A stretch of DNA of 64,000 bases from assembly GCF_001417955.2 (NCBI RefSeq), contig NZ_LKTM01000090.1, positions 1 to 64,000 on the forward strand, written 5' to 3'. Position 1 is the stretch's first letter. Each line of letters begins with the position of its first letter. Position numbers and translations under genes: made by a program. This document shows, in pieces, positions 55,922-64,000 of the stretch. Source of the DNA: Mycobacterium gordonae. Lineage in GTDB: Bacteria; Actinomycetota; Actinomycetes; Mycobacteriales; Mycobacteriaceae. The notes beneath the pieces are model-generated. The model did no database searches and was not told the origin of the DNA. It worked only from the letters and a program-made list of their open reading frames with translations.

Positions 55922-57673
55922 ATGCCGGTGACTGACGGGTCCCTACCCGCTTTGCTGAAACAGCGGGCCCATCAACAGGCCGATACCGCGGCGTACACGT
56001 TTGTCGATTACGGATTGGATCCCAACGGCTTTGCTGAGACGCTGACCTGGTCGCAGGTCTACGGCCGGGCCTGCGTCATCGCCGACGAACTCACGCTGTG
56101 CGGCGCACCCGGTGACCGGGTGGCTATTCTGGCCCCGCAGGGCCTGGAATACGTGATCGCATTCCTCGGTGCGCTGCAGGCCGGATTCATCGCCGTTCCG
56201 CTGTCGACACCGCAGTACGGCATCCACGACGACCGCGTCTCCGCGGTCTTGCGGGACTCCCGGCCGGTCGCCATTCTCACCACCTCGTCCGTGGCGAGTG
56301 ACGTGTCGAAATATGCAACCGCGCAAAACGGACAGGCCGCGCCCTTCATCATTGAAGTCGATCTGCTGGATTTGGACTCGCCGCGGGAACCATCAATGGT
56401 CACCCGGCCAGCCAGCGGGGCGGCCTATCTGCAATACACATCCGGATCCACTCGCACACCGGCCGGCGTGATCGTGTCGCACAAAAACGTGATCGCGAAT
56501 GTGACACAGAGCCTCTACGGCTATTTCGGCGACCTGGCCAAGATTCCCAACGGAACCGTCGTATCGTGGTTGCCGCTATTTCACGATATGGGCCTGATTC
56601 TCGGAATCTGCGCACCGATGGTCGCCGAACGCAGTGCGGTGTTGCTGAGCCCAATGGCCTTTCTGCGCCGCCCGGCCTGCTGGATGCAACTGCTGGCCAC
56701 GAATCCGTCACCCTTTTCCGCCGCACCGAATTTCGCCTTCGAATTGGCCGTGCGCCGAACGTCGGACGACGACATGGCCGGTCTCGACCTGGGCGACGTC
56801 GTCGGCATCGTCAGCGGGAGCGAACGGATCCATGTGGCGACCGTCAAGCGCTTCACCGAGCGGTTTGCCAAATACAACCTGAGCCCCACCGCGGTCCGGC
56901 CGTCCTACGGACTCGCCGAAGCCACGCTGTACGTAGCCGCACCCGAACCTGGAACGGCGCCCACGACGGTGCGGTTCGACTACGAGCACTTGTCCGCCGG
57001 TCAGGCCAAGCGCTGTGGCCCGGAAGGCACCGTCGGCACCGAACTCATCAGCTACGGGTGCCCCGACCCGTCCGCGGTGCGCATCGTCGACCCGGAGACC
57101 ATGGTCGAGAACATGTCCGGCGACGTCGGCGAGATCTGGGTGCACGGCGACCATGTGGCACTGGGCTACTGGCAGAAGCCCGAGCAGACCCACCGCATCT
57201 TCAACGCCCACATCGTCGACCCGGCCCCGGGTACGCCGGAAGGACCGTGGCTGCGCACCGGCGATCTCGGCGTCCTGTCCGAGGGTGAGCTGTTCATCAT
57301 GGGCCGCATCAAGGACCTGCTCATCGTCGACGGCCGCAACCACTACCCCGACGACATCGAGGCGACGATCCAGGAGATCACCGGCGGCCGGGTTGCGGCG
57401 ATCTCGGTTCCGGATGACATCACCGAGCAGTTGGTGGCCATCATCGAGCTGAAACGCCGCGGCGCGTCGGCCGAGGACGCCATGCTCAAGCTCCGCTCGG
57501 TCAAGCGTGAAGTCACCTCGGCGATCTCGCGGTCACACAGCCTGCGGGTCGCAGACCTGGTCCTGGTGTCTCCGGGCTCCATTCCCATCACCACCAGCGG
57601 CAAGATCCGGCGTTCCGCCTGCGTCGAGCGCTATCGGAGCGACGGCTTCAAGCGGCTGGACGTGAGCGTATGA
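55922..57673 (+). CDS. fadD26: Long-chain fatty acid AMP ligase FadD26
   Basis: FadD26 activates C12-C18 fatty acids as acyl-AMP and loads them on the N-terminal carrier domain of PpsA to begin phthiocerol synthesis. From the ATG at 55922 the protein has 583 residues, the same as in M. tuberculosis, with GGGAG 10 bases upstream; the frame is open from 55865. The AMP-binding motif is [16 protein letters not shown], and later blocks are [29 protein letters not shown] and [16 protein letters not shown]. As a fatty acyl-AMP ligase it should not form CoA esters. The stop overlaps the ppsA start (ATGA). Confidence 0.96.
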   Translation: MPVTDGSLPALLKQRAHQQADTAAYTFVDYGLDPNGFAETLTWSQVYGRACVIADELTLCGAPGDRVAILAPQGLEYVIAFLGALQAGFIAVPLSTPQYGIHDDRVSAVLRDSRPVAILTTSSVASDVSKYATAQNGQAAPFIIEVDLLDLDSPREPSMVTRPASGAAYLQYTSGSTRTPAGVIVSHKNVIANVTQSLYGYFGDLAKIPNGTVVSWLPLFHDMGLILGICAPMVAERSAVLLSPMAFLRRPACWMQLLATNPSPFSAAPNFAFELAVRRTSDDDMAGLDLGDVVGIVSGSERIHVATVKRFTERFAKYNLSPTAVRPSYGLAEATLYVAAPEPGTAPTTVRFDYEHLSAGQAKRCGPEGTVGTELISYGCPDPSAVRIVDPETMVENMSGDVGEIWVHGDHVALGYWQKPEQTHRIFNAHIVDPAPGTPEGPWLRTGDLGVLSEGELFIMGRIKDLLIVDGRNHYPDDIEATIQEITGGRVAAISVPDDITEQLVAIIELKRRGASAEDAMLKLRSVKREVTSAISRSHSLRVADLVLVSPGSIPITTSGKIRRSACVERYRSDGFKRLDVSV

Positions 57674-60600
57674 CGGCGAGCATCAGCGGGGAGGCCGACC
57701 TCCGCCACTGGCTCGTCGACTATCTGGTCACCAACATCGGATGCAGACCGGACGAGGTCGACCCCGACCTGTCGCTGGCCGACCTCGGCGTGAGCTCGCG
57801 CGATGCCGTCGTGCTGTCCGGCGAACTGACCGAATTGCTCAGCAGGACGGTCTCACCCATCGACTTCTGGGAGCATCCGACGATCAACGACCTGGCCGCC
57901 CACCTCACCGCCCCCGAACCGGAGCCCGAAGCGGCCGCGCTCAACCGTCCGGGCCGCAATTCACTGGAAGAACCGATCGCGGTGATCGGCATGGGGTGCC
58001 GCTTTCCCGGCGGGATTTCCGGGCCGGATGCGTTGTGGGACTTCCTGTGTGAGCGGCGTTCCTCCATCGGCAAGGTCCCTGACCAGCGTTGGGAACTCTT
58101 CGATGACGGTTCCGCGGAAGTCAGAGCCGTGTTGGCCCGCACCACCCGGTGGGGTTCCTTTCTGCCCGACATCGACGCGTTCGACGCGGAGTTCTTCGAG
58201 ATCTCACCCAGCGAAGCCGACAAGATGGACCCGCAGCAGCGGCTGCTGCTGGAAGTGGCCTGGGAAGCGTTAGAGCACGCCGGGATTCCGCCCAACTCCC
58301 TGCGCCGCTCGCAGACGGGCGTGTTCGCCGGATCGTGCTTGAGCGAATACGGGGCCATCGCCGCCACCGACCTTCAGCAGATCGACGGGTGGAGCAACAC
58401 CGGCGGTGCCATGAGCATCATCGCCAACCGCCTGTCGTATTTCCTTGACCTGCGCGGGCCGTCGGTGGCGGTGGACACCGCGTGCTCTTCGTCCTTGGTG
58501 GCCATTCACCTGGCCTGTCAGAGCCTGCGCACCCAGGACTCACAGCTGGCGATCGCGGCGGGCGTCAATTTGTTGCTGTCCCCGGCCGTTTTTCGCGGTT
58601 TCGATCAGGTTGGCGCGTTGTCGCCGACCGGTCACTGCCGCGCCTTCGACGCCGCCGCCGACGGGTTCGTCCGGGGCGAGGGCGCCGGGGTGGTGGTGCT
58701 CAAGCGGTTGACGGATGCCCAGCGCGACGGCGACCGCGTGCTCGCGGTCATCTGCGGCTCGGCGGTCAACCAGGACGGCCGGTCCAACGGATTGATGGCG
58801 CCCAACCCGGCCGCGCAGATGGCCGTGTTGCGCGCCGCGTACGCGAATGCCGGCATGCGGCCCACCGAAGTGGACTACGTCGAGGCACACGGCACCGGCA
58901 CCCTGCTCGGCGACCCGATCGAGGCCCGGGCCCTGGGCACCGTACTGGGTCGCGGGCGACCCGCCGAGGCTCCCCTGCTGCTGGGCGCCGTCAAGACCAA
59001 TCTCGGTCACACCGAGGCCGCGGCCGGGATCGCCGGCTTCATCAAGGCCGTCCTCGCGGTGCAGCGCGGCCAGATCCCACCGAACCAGCGCTTCGAAAGC
59101 CCCAACCCGCACATCCCGTTCGCCGATCTGCGGATGAAAGTGGTTGACAGTCAGACTGATTGGCCGGAAACGGGACATCCGCGCCGAGCCGGCGTGTCGT
59201 CGTTCGGCTTCGGCGGGACCAACGCACACGTCGTGATCGAGCAGGGGCAGGAGGTCGCCGCACCGCCTGAGCAAGACCCGGAACCCGCCGTCTCGACGCT
59301 GATCGTGGCCGGCAAGACCCCGCAACGCGTGGCCGCGACCGCCGCGGTGCTCGCGGATTGGATGGAAGGCGCCGGAGCCGGCGTCTCCCTGGCCGACGTC
59401 GCCCACACCGTCAATCACCACCGGTCGCGGCAGGCCAAATTCGGCACCGTGGTGGCCCGGGACCGCGCGCAGGCTATCTCGGGTTTGCGCGCACTGGCCA
59501 CCGGGCAGCACCTACCCGGCGTGGTCGGCCCCCAGAACGGCGCATCGGGTCCCGGCACGGTGTTCGTCTACTCCGGGCGGGGCTCGCAGTGGGCCGGCAT
59601 GGGCCGCCGATTGCTGTCCGACGAACCGGCATTCGCCGCGGCCGTGGCCGAACTGGAGCCCGTCTTCGTTGAGCAGGCCGGGTTCTCGCTGCAGGACGTG
59701 CTCACCGAGGGCCGGGAACTGGTGGGCATCGAGCAGATCCAGTTGGGTCTGATCGGCATCCAGTTGGCGCTGACCGCGTTGTGGCGTTCCTACGGGGTGG
59801 AGCCCGACCTGGTGATCGGGCATTCCATGGGCGAGGTGGCCGCCGCCGTGGTCGCCGGAGCCCTCACCCCCGCCGAAGGGTTGCGGGTGACGGCGACTCG
59901 CGCCCGGTTGATGGCGCCGTTGTCCGGGCAGGGCGCCATGGCGCTGCTCGAACTCGACGCCGCGGCCACCGAGGCGCTGATCGCCGACTATCCGCAGGTG
60001 ACGCTGGGCATCTACAACTCACCCCGCCAGACCGTGATCTCCGGGCCCACCGAACAGATCGACGAGTTGATCGAGCAGGCGCGCGCCCGGGACCGCTTCG
60101 CCAGCCGGGTCAATATCGAAGTGGCCCCGCACAATCCGGCCATGGACGCGCTGCAGCCGGCGATGCGCGCCGAACTGGCCGACCTGCAACCGCGCACCCC
60201 GAGCATGCCGATCATCTCCACCACCTACGAAAGCACCGACACCACCGCCCTTTTCGATGCCGAGCACTGGGCCGTCAACATGCGCAACCCGGTGCACTTC
60301 CAGCAGGGCATCGCGCTGGCCGGCGAGCAGCATCACACCTTCATCGAGGTCAGCGCCCACCCGCTGCTCACCCAGGCGGTCATCGACACCCTGCACACCG
60401 CTCAGCACGGCACCCGGTACACCAGCATCGGCACGCTGCAGCGCGACACCGACGACACCATCACCTTCCGCACCAACGTCAACACGGCGCACACCGCCCA
60501 CCCACCGCACACTCCGCACCCCTCGGAACCGCACCCGCCGCTGCCCAGCACGCCGTGGCAGCATTCCCGGCACTGGATCGACCCAAGACGTGCCGCCGGC

Positions 60601-63168
60601 TCCGTGATCGCGGCGCCGTCGCCCGGAACGCTGCTCGGCCAGCACAGCACGGTCACGGCCGTGTCCGGTGGCCCGCCGTCGCACCTGTGGCAAGCCCGCC
60701 TGGCCCCCGAGGCCAAGCCGTACCGCGGCCGGCACCGGTTCCACGGTGTCGAGGTGGTTCCGGCCTCGATCGTCCTGCGCACACTGCTCTGCGCGGCAGA
60801 CGAACTGGGGTACCCGGCGCTGTCCGCGGTGCGGTTCGACCAGCCCGTCTTCGCCGATCAGCCCCGGCTGATCCAGGTGGTGGCCGACGACCGGTCGATC
60901 AGCCTGGCCTCGCGCCCCGCCGACAACGACCGCTGGACGCGTCATGTGACGGCACGGCTGTCGGCGGCGGTGCCGGAGCCGGCACCGGTTGTCGCGCCGC
61001 GGCCCCAGCCGCTCCTCGATGATGACCTGCCCGACATCACCGAACAACTCGCGCTGCGCGGTGTGGACGGGCTGCCGTTCACCTGGACCCTCGACGCCTG
61101 GGAGAACACCGCGAATGGCGTGCGCGCCGCGATCCAACTACCGGACGCCCTGCCGGACGGTTCCACCGGGCCGCTGCTGGACGCCGCCGTGATCGTCGGC
61201 GCGCTGTCCGAGGTCGACGACGCCCGCCTGTACGTTCCGGCGAGTATCGAACGAGTTTGGCTGCGCGGCAACGACTCCGAAACTCGCGCCTCAGTTCTGC
61301 TCACCCACACCGGCCGCGACGCCGAGGGAATCACGGTCGACATCACCGCCGGGCTGCACGGCGAAACGCCGTTCCTGTCAGTGCAGTCGCTGCGTTATCG
61401 GGCGCTGGACCTCGCCGCCACGCCGGCCACCGAGAATGCCGACGCACGGACGTTCGCGCACACGCTGGACTGGCAGCCGCGCGTAGATCCCACCGAGGCG
61501 CTGGGTCCCGGAAACCTCGCGGTCCTCGGCGACGCGGGCGCTATTCGGGATGGCCTGGCGCAGTATGGTTTCGGGCCGGGCGGCGTCGCCGACGCGCGGT
61601 ACGTGCTGTACGTCGCGGAATCCCAGACCGACGCCGCCGAGACCGACGTCGACTTCGCGGTCCGGGTGTGCGCGGAAGTCAGCGCTGCGGTCCGCACGCT
61701 GGCGCAGCGCACCGACCCTGTCACGCTGTGGATCGTCACGCGCGGGGTGTACGAGTCGGCGAGCCCGTCGGCGTTGCGTCAGAGTTTCCTGTGGGGCCTG
61801 GCCGGGGTGATCGCCGCCGAGCACCCCGAGTTGTGGGGTGGACTGGTCGATCTGGCCGAGGCGGCGGTGCCCGACGACTCCGCACTCGCTGACCTGATCC
61901 AGCGTCCGAGCAAATCCGTGCTGGTGCTGCGGGACAACACCGTCCTGGCACCCGCATTGGCGGCGTTGCGCGGCGAACCGGTGCGCAAGCCGGTGCGGTG
62001 CCGGCCCGACGCGGCGTACCTGATCACCGGAGGGATGGGCGCGCTCGGCCTGCTGATGGCGGGCTGGCTGGCCGACCGCGGCGCCCGGCGGCTGGTGTTG
62101 ACCGGCCGTACCCCGTTGCCGCCGAGACGGGACTGGGAACTGGACACCCTGGACGCGGGACTGCGGCACAAGATCGACGCGATCCGCGCCCTGGAAATGC
62201 GCGGCGTCGCAATCGAAGCCGTCACCCTGGACATCGGCTGTGGTGACCAGTTGCGTGCCCTGCTGCAACGGCGGGACACCGACGGCGCCGCACCGATCCG
62301 CGGGATCATCCACGCGGCGGGTGTCACCAACGACCAACTGGTGACCACCATGACCGGTGACGCCGTGCGCGAGGTGGCGTGGTCCAAGATCGGCGGCAGC
62401 CAGGTGCTGCACCACGCCTTCCCGCCCGGCAGCGTCGACTTTTTCTTCCTGACCTCCTCGGCCGCAACGATATTCGGAATCCCCGGGCAAGGTTCCTACG
62501 CCGCGGCAAACGCCTACCTGGACGCATTGGCACGGTCACGGCACCAACAGGGTTGCCACACGGTGAGTCTGGACTGGGTGGCCTGGCGCGGGCTCGGGTT
62601 CGCCGCCGACGCGCGGATCGTCAGCGACGAACTGGCCCGCCTGGGGTCCCGCGACATCACGCCGGAGGAGGCGTTCACCGCGTGGGAGCACATCGACGGC
62701 TACGACGTCGCGCAGGCGGTCGTGCTGCCGGTGCCCTCGACCTCGGACGGGTCGGCCATCCAGGACAGCTACCTGATCCCGGCCCGCGACTGGTCGGGGC
62801 TCTCCGCCCCGGAGATACGCCACCAGTTCGAGAGCGGGCTGCGCGGCATCATCGCCCGCGAGCTCCGGCTGCCCGAATCCGACCTCGACAGCGACCGTCC
62901 GTTCGCCGAACTCGGGCTCAATTCGCTGATGGCGATGGCGATTCGGCGCGAGGCCGAGCAGTTGGTGGGCATCGAACTGTCGGCCACCATGCTGTTCAAC
63001 CATCCGACCGTGGCGGCGCTGGCGAACTACCTGGCCAATCGGGTTGCTCCCGAGCAGGATTCGGGCGAGGACGAGATGGCGGCGCTTTCCGCGTCGGCCG
63101 GCAGTGTGCTGGACAGCCTTTTCGACCGCATCGAGTCGACGTCGTCCGAGGCTGAAAGGCCTTCGTGA
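57670..63168 (+). CDS. ppsA: Phthiocerol polyketide synthase PpsA
   Basis: PpsA takes the acyl chain from FadD26 and performs the first extension of phthiocerol. It has 1832 residues (1876 in M. tuberculosis). Order: N-terminal carrier (about 10-80, phosphopantetheine Ser43 in LGVSS); ketosynthase (about 101-525, Cys272, His407, His447); acyltransferase (about 625-920, Ser719 in GHSMGE); a DH-like region (about 985-1260) that keeps His1022 of the HxxxGxxxxP motif; ketoreductase (about 1450-1640, Rossmann ITGGMGALG, Tyr1610); C-terminal carrier (Ser1752 in LGLNS). A carrier at both ends fits loading by FadD26. The DH-like part is probably inactive, because phthiocerol keeps the hydroxyl. The gene overlaps fadD26 (ATGA) and ppsB (TGATG). 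Confidence 0.96.
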   Translation: MTASISGEADLRHWLVDYLVTNIGCRPDEVDPDLSLADLGVSSRDAVVLSGELTELLSRTVSPIDFWEHPTINDLAAHLTAPEPEPEAAALNRPGRNSLEEPIAVIGMGCRFPGGISGPDALWDFLCERRSSIGKVPDQRWELFDDGSAEVRAVLARTTRWGSFLPDIDAFDAEFFEISPSEADKMDPQQRLLLEVAWEALEHAGIPPNSLRRSQTGVFAGSCLSEYGAIAATDLQQIDGWSNTGGAMSIIANRLSYFLDLRGPSVAVDTACSSSLVAIHLACQSLRTQDSQLAIAAGVNLLLSPAVFRGFDQVGALSPTGHCRAFDAAADGFVRGEGAGVVVLKRLTDAQRDGDRVLAVICGSAVNQDGRSNGLMAPNPAAQMAVLRAAYANAGMRPTEVDYVEAHGTGTLLGDPIEARALGTVLGRGRPAEAPLLLGAVKTNLGHTEAAAGIAGFIKAVLAVQRGQIPPNQRFESPNPHIPFADLRMKVVDSQTDWPETGHPRRAGVSSFGFGGTNAHVVIEQGQEVAAPPEQDPEPAVSTLIVAGKTPQRVAATAAVLADWMEGAGAGVSLADVAHTVNHHRSRQAKFGTVVARDRAQAISGLRALATGQHLPGVVGPQNGASGPGTVFVYSGRGSQWAGMGRRLLSDEPAFAAAVAELEPVFVEQAGFSLQDVLTEGRELVGIEQIQLGLIGIQLALTALWRSYGVEPDLVIGHSMGEVAAAVVAGALTPAEGLRVTATRARLMAPLSGQGAMALLELDAAATEALIADYPQVTLGIYNSPRQTVISGPTEQIDELIEQARARDRFASRVNIEVAPHNPAMDALQPAMRAELADLQPRTPSMPIISTTYESTDTTALFDAEHWAVNMRNPVHFQQGIALAGEQHHTFIEVSAHPLLTQAVIDTLHTAQHGTRYTSIGTLQRDTDDTITFRTNVNTAHTAHPPHTPHPSEPHPPLPSTPWQHSRHWIDPRRAAGSVIAAPSPGTLLGQHSTVTAVSGGPPSHLWQARLAPEAKPYRGRHRFHGVEVVPASIVLRTLLCAADELGYPALSAVRFDQPVFADQPRLIQVVADDRSISLASRPADNDRWTRHVTARLSAAVPEPAPVVAPRPQPLLDDDLPDITEQLALRGVDGLPFTWTLDAWENTANGVRAAIQLPDALPDGSTGPLLDAAVIVGALSEVDDARLYVPASIERVWLRGNDSETRASVLLTHTGRDAEGITVDITAGLHGETPFLSVQSLRYRALDLAATPATENADARTFAHTLDWQPRVDPTEALGPGNLAVLGDAGAIRDGLAQYGFGPGGVADARYVLYVAESQTDAAETDVDFAVRVCAEVSAAVRTLAQRTDPVTLWIVTRGVYESASPSALRQSFLWGLAGVIAAEHPELWGGLVDLAEAAVPDDSALADLIQRPSKSVLVLRDNTVLAPALAALRGEPVRKPVRCRPDAAYLITGGMGALGLLMAGWLADRGARRLVLTGRTPLPPRRDWELDTLDAGLRHKIDAIRALEMRGVAIEAVTLDIGCGDQLRALLQRRDTDGAAPIRGIIHAAGVTNDQLVTTMTGDAVREVAWSKIGGSQVLHHAFPPGSVDFFFLTSSAATIFGIPGQGSYAAANAYLDALARSRHQQGCHTVSLDWVAWRGLGFAADARIVSDELARLGSRDITPEEAFTAWEHIDGYDVAQAVVLPVPSTSDGSAIQDSYLIPARDWSGLSAPEIRHQFESGLRGIIARELRLPESDLDSDRPFAELGLNSLMAMAIRREAEQLVGIELSATMLFNHPTVAALANYLANRVAPEQDSGEDEMAALSASAGSVLDSLFDRIESTSSEAERPS

Positions 63169-64000
63169 TGCGAACGGCCTTCAGCCGGATCTCCGGTATG
63201 AGCGCGCAGCAGCGCGCCGCCCTGTCGAACGAGTTCGAGAAGATCTCCCGGATCGCGGTCGCCGAGCCGATCGCGGTGGTCGGCATCGGCTGCCGGTTCC
63301 CCGGTGATGTCGTGGGGCCGGACAGCTTCTGGGAACTGCTGGTGGAAGGCCGCAACGCCATCTCACCGGTGCCCACCGACCGTTGGGACGCCGACGCGTT
63401 CTACGACCCCGACCCGTTGACGCCGGGGCACATGACCACCAAGTGGGGCGGCTTCGTACCCGACATCGCCGGCTTCGACGCGGAGTTCTTCGGCATCACG
63501 CCGCGCGAGGCCGCGGCGATGGATCCTCAGCAGCGGATGCTGCTGGAGGTGGCCTGGGAAGCTCTCGAACATGCCGGGATACCGACGGATTCGCTGTCCG
63601 GCACCCGTGCCGGGGTCATGATGGGCGTGTACTTCAACGAGTACCAGTCCATGCTGGCCGCCAACCCCGACACGGTGGACGCCTACACCGGAACCGGGAA
63701 TGCGCACAGCATCACCGTGGGCCGCATCTCGTACCTGCTGGGGCTGCGCGGCCCCGCGGTGGCGGTGGACACGGCGTGCTCGTCGTCGCTGGTGGCGGTG
63801 CACCTGGCCTGCCAGAGCCTGCGACTGCGGGAGACCGATGTGGCGCTGGCCGGCGGGGTGAGTGTCACGCTGCGCCCGGAAACCCAGATCGCCATCTCGG
63901 CATGGGGATTGCTGTCCCCTCAGGGCCGCTGTGCCAGCTTCGATGCGGCCGCCGACGGTTTCGTGCGCGGTGAGGGCGCCGGCGTGGTGGTGCTCAAGCG
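63168..64000 (+). CDS. ppsB: Phthiocerol polyketide synthase PpsB, N-terminal part (runs off the window)
   Basis: The frame starts at an ATG overlapping the ppsA stop and is open to the window end (277 residues visible). The sequence is the PpsB N-terminus: [20 protein letters not shown], then a ketosynthase with [28 protein letters not shown], and the active Cys204 in [11 protein letters not shown]. The remaining acyltransferase, ketoreductase and carrier domains lie outside. It continues the extension of phthiocerol after PpsA, and tight coupling implies one long pps message. Confidence 0.96.
   Translation, partial: MRTAFSRISGMSAQQRAALSNEFEKISRIAVAEPIAVVGIGCRFPGDVVGPDSFWELLVEGRNAISPVPTDRWDADAFYDPDPLTPGHMTTKWGGFVPDIAGFDAEFFGITPREAAAMDPQQRMLLEVAWEALEHAGIPTDSLSGTRAGVMMGVYFNEYQSMLAANPDTVDAYTGTGNAHSITVGRISYLLGLRGPAVAVDTACSSSLVAVHLACQSLRLRETDVALAGGVSVTLRPETQIAISAWGLLSPQGRCASFDAAADGFVRGEGAGVVVLK

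Overview
This is a 64 kb chromosomal segment of a high-GC actinobacterium. The gene set and order identify it as a slow-growing Mycobacterium that makes phthiocerol dimycocerosates (PDIM). The evidence is a PE_PGRS gene at the left edge, a run of genes matching M. tuberculosis H37Rv Rv2881c-Rv2931 almost one for one (H37Rv comparisons are from memory), and the start of the PDIM locus (tesA, fadD26, ppsA, ppsB) at the right edge. Several blocks differ from H37Rv, so it is probably not M. tuberculosis complex. The species cannot be fixed from the sequence alone.

Layout. 1-9999: PE_PGRS (partial), cdsA, frr, pyrH, a CsbD stress protein, an orphan GlnR-like regulator, an acyltransferase, an MPT63-like secreted protein with tandem repeats, a MarR regulator, an amidase, tsf and rpsB. 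10000-18100: an M23 peptidase-like exported protein, xerC, a lactate 2-monooxygenase-like enzyme, a siderophore-interacting protein, then the dprA/comM/yraN cluster and fdhD. 18100-21440: an accessory block (epimerase, WS/DGAT acyltransferase, GAF-ANTAR regulator) where H37Rv has fdhF. 21440-27400: housekeeping genes (DUF2469, rnhB, lepB, rplS; trmD, rimM, KH protein, rpsP) with lipoprotein lppW. 27390-36630: a SnoaL-like protein, dacB2, a frameshifted cyclopropane mycolic acid synthase, a tetR/amidohydrolase operon, pknI, a second amidohydrolase and ffh. 36789-39107: an accessory block of three membrane proteins and an alpha/beta hydrolase. 39218-54255: a DEAD/DEAH helicase, amt-glnB-glnD, ftsY, smc, acylphosphatase, OsmC, fpg, rnc, a DUF177 protein and sepIVA. 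54508-64000: tesA, a long leader region with hairpins, then fadD26-ppsA-ppsB in tight translational coupling.

How the genes work together. Translation and protein export are heavily represented: frr, tsf, rpsB, rplS, rpsP, trmD, rimM, ffh, ftsY and lepB. Nitrogen sensing is a complete amt-glnB-glnD operon with a weak GlnR-like site upstream. Chromosome maintenance has xerC, smc and rnhB, and DNA repair or processing has fpg, dprA and the helicase. The PDIM genes start the virulence-lipid assembly line: FadD26 activates a long-chain acyl group, PpsA and PpsB begin extension, and TesA is the partner thioesterase.

The most noteworthy observations are: a one-base frameshift in a C tract inside a CmaA1-like gene; two copies of a dispersed palindromic repeat, each between convergent genes; several TANNNT-N6-start arrangements that suggest leaderless transcripts; a shared upstream element in front of rplS and rpsP; a perfect 12-bp hairpin just upstream of fadD26; and the uncharacterised membrane-protein/hydrolase block next to ffh. 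No CRISPR array, prophage, insertion sequence, tRNA or rRNA gene was recognised.
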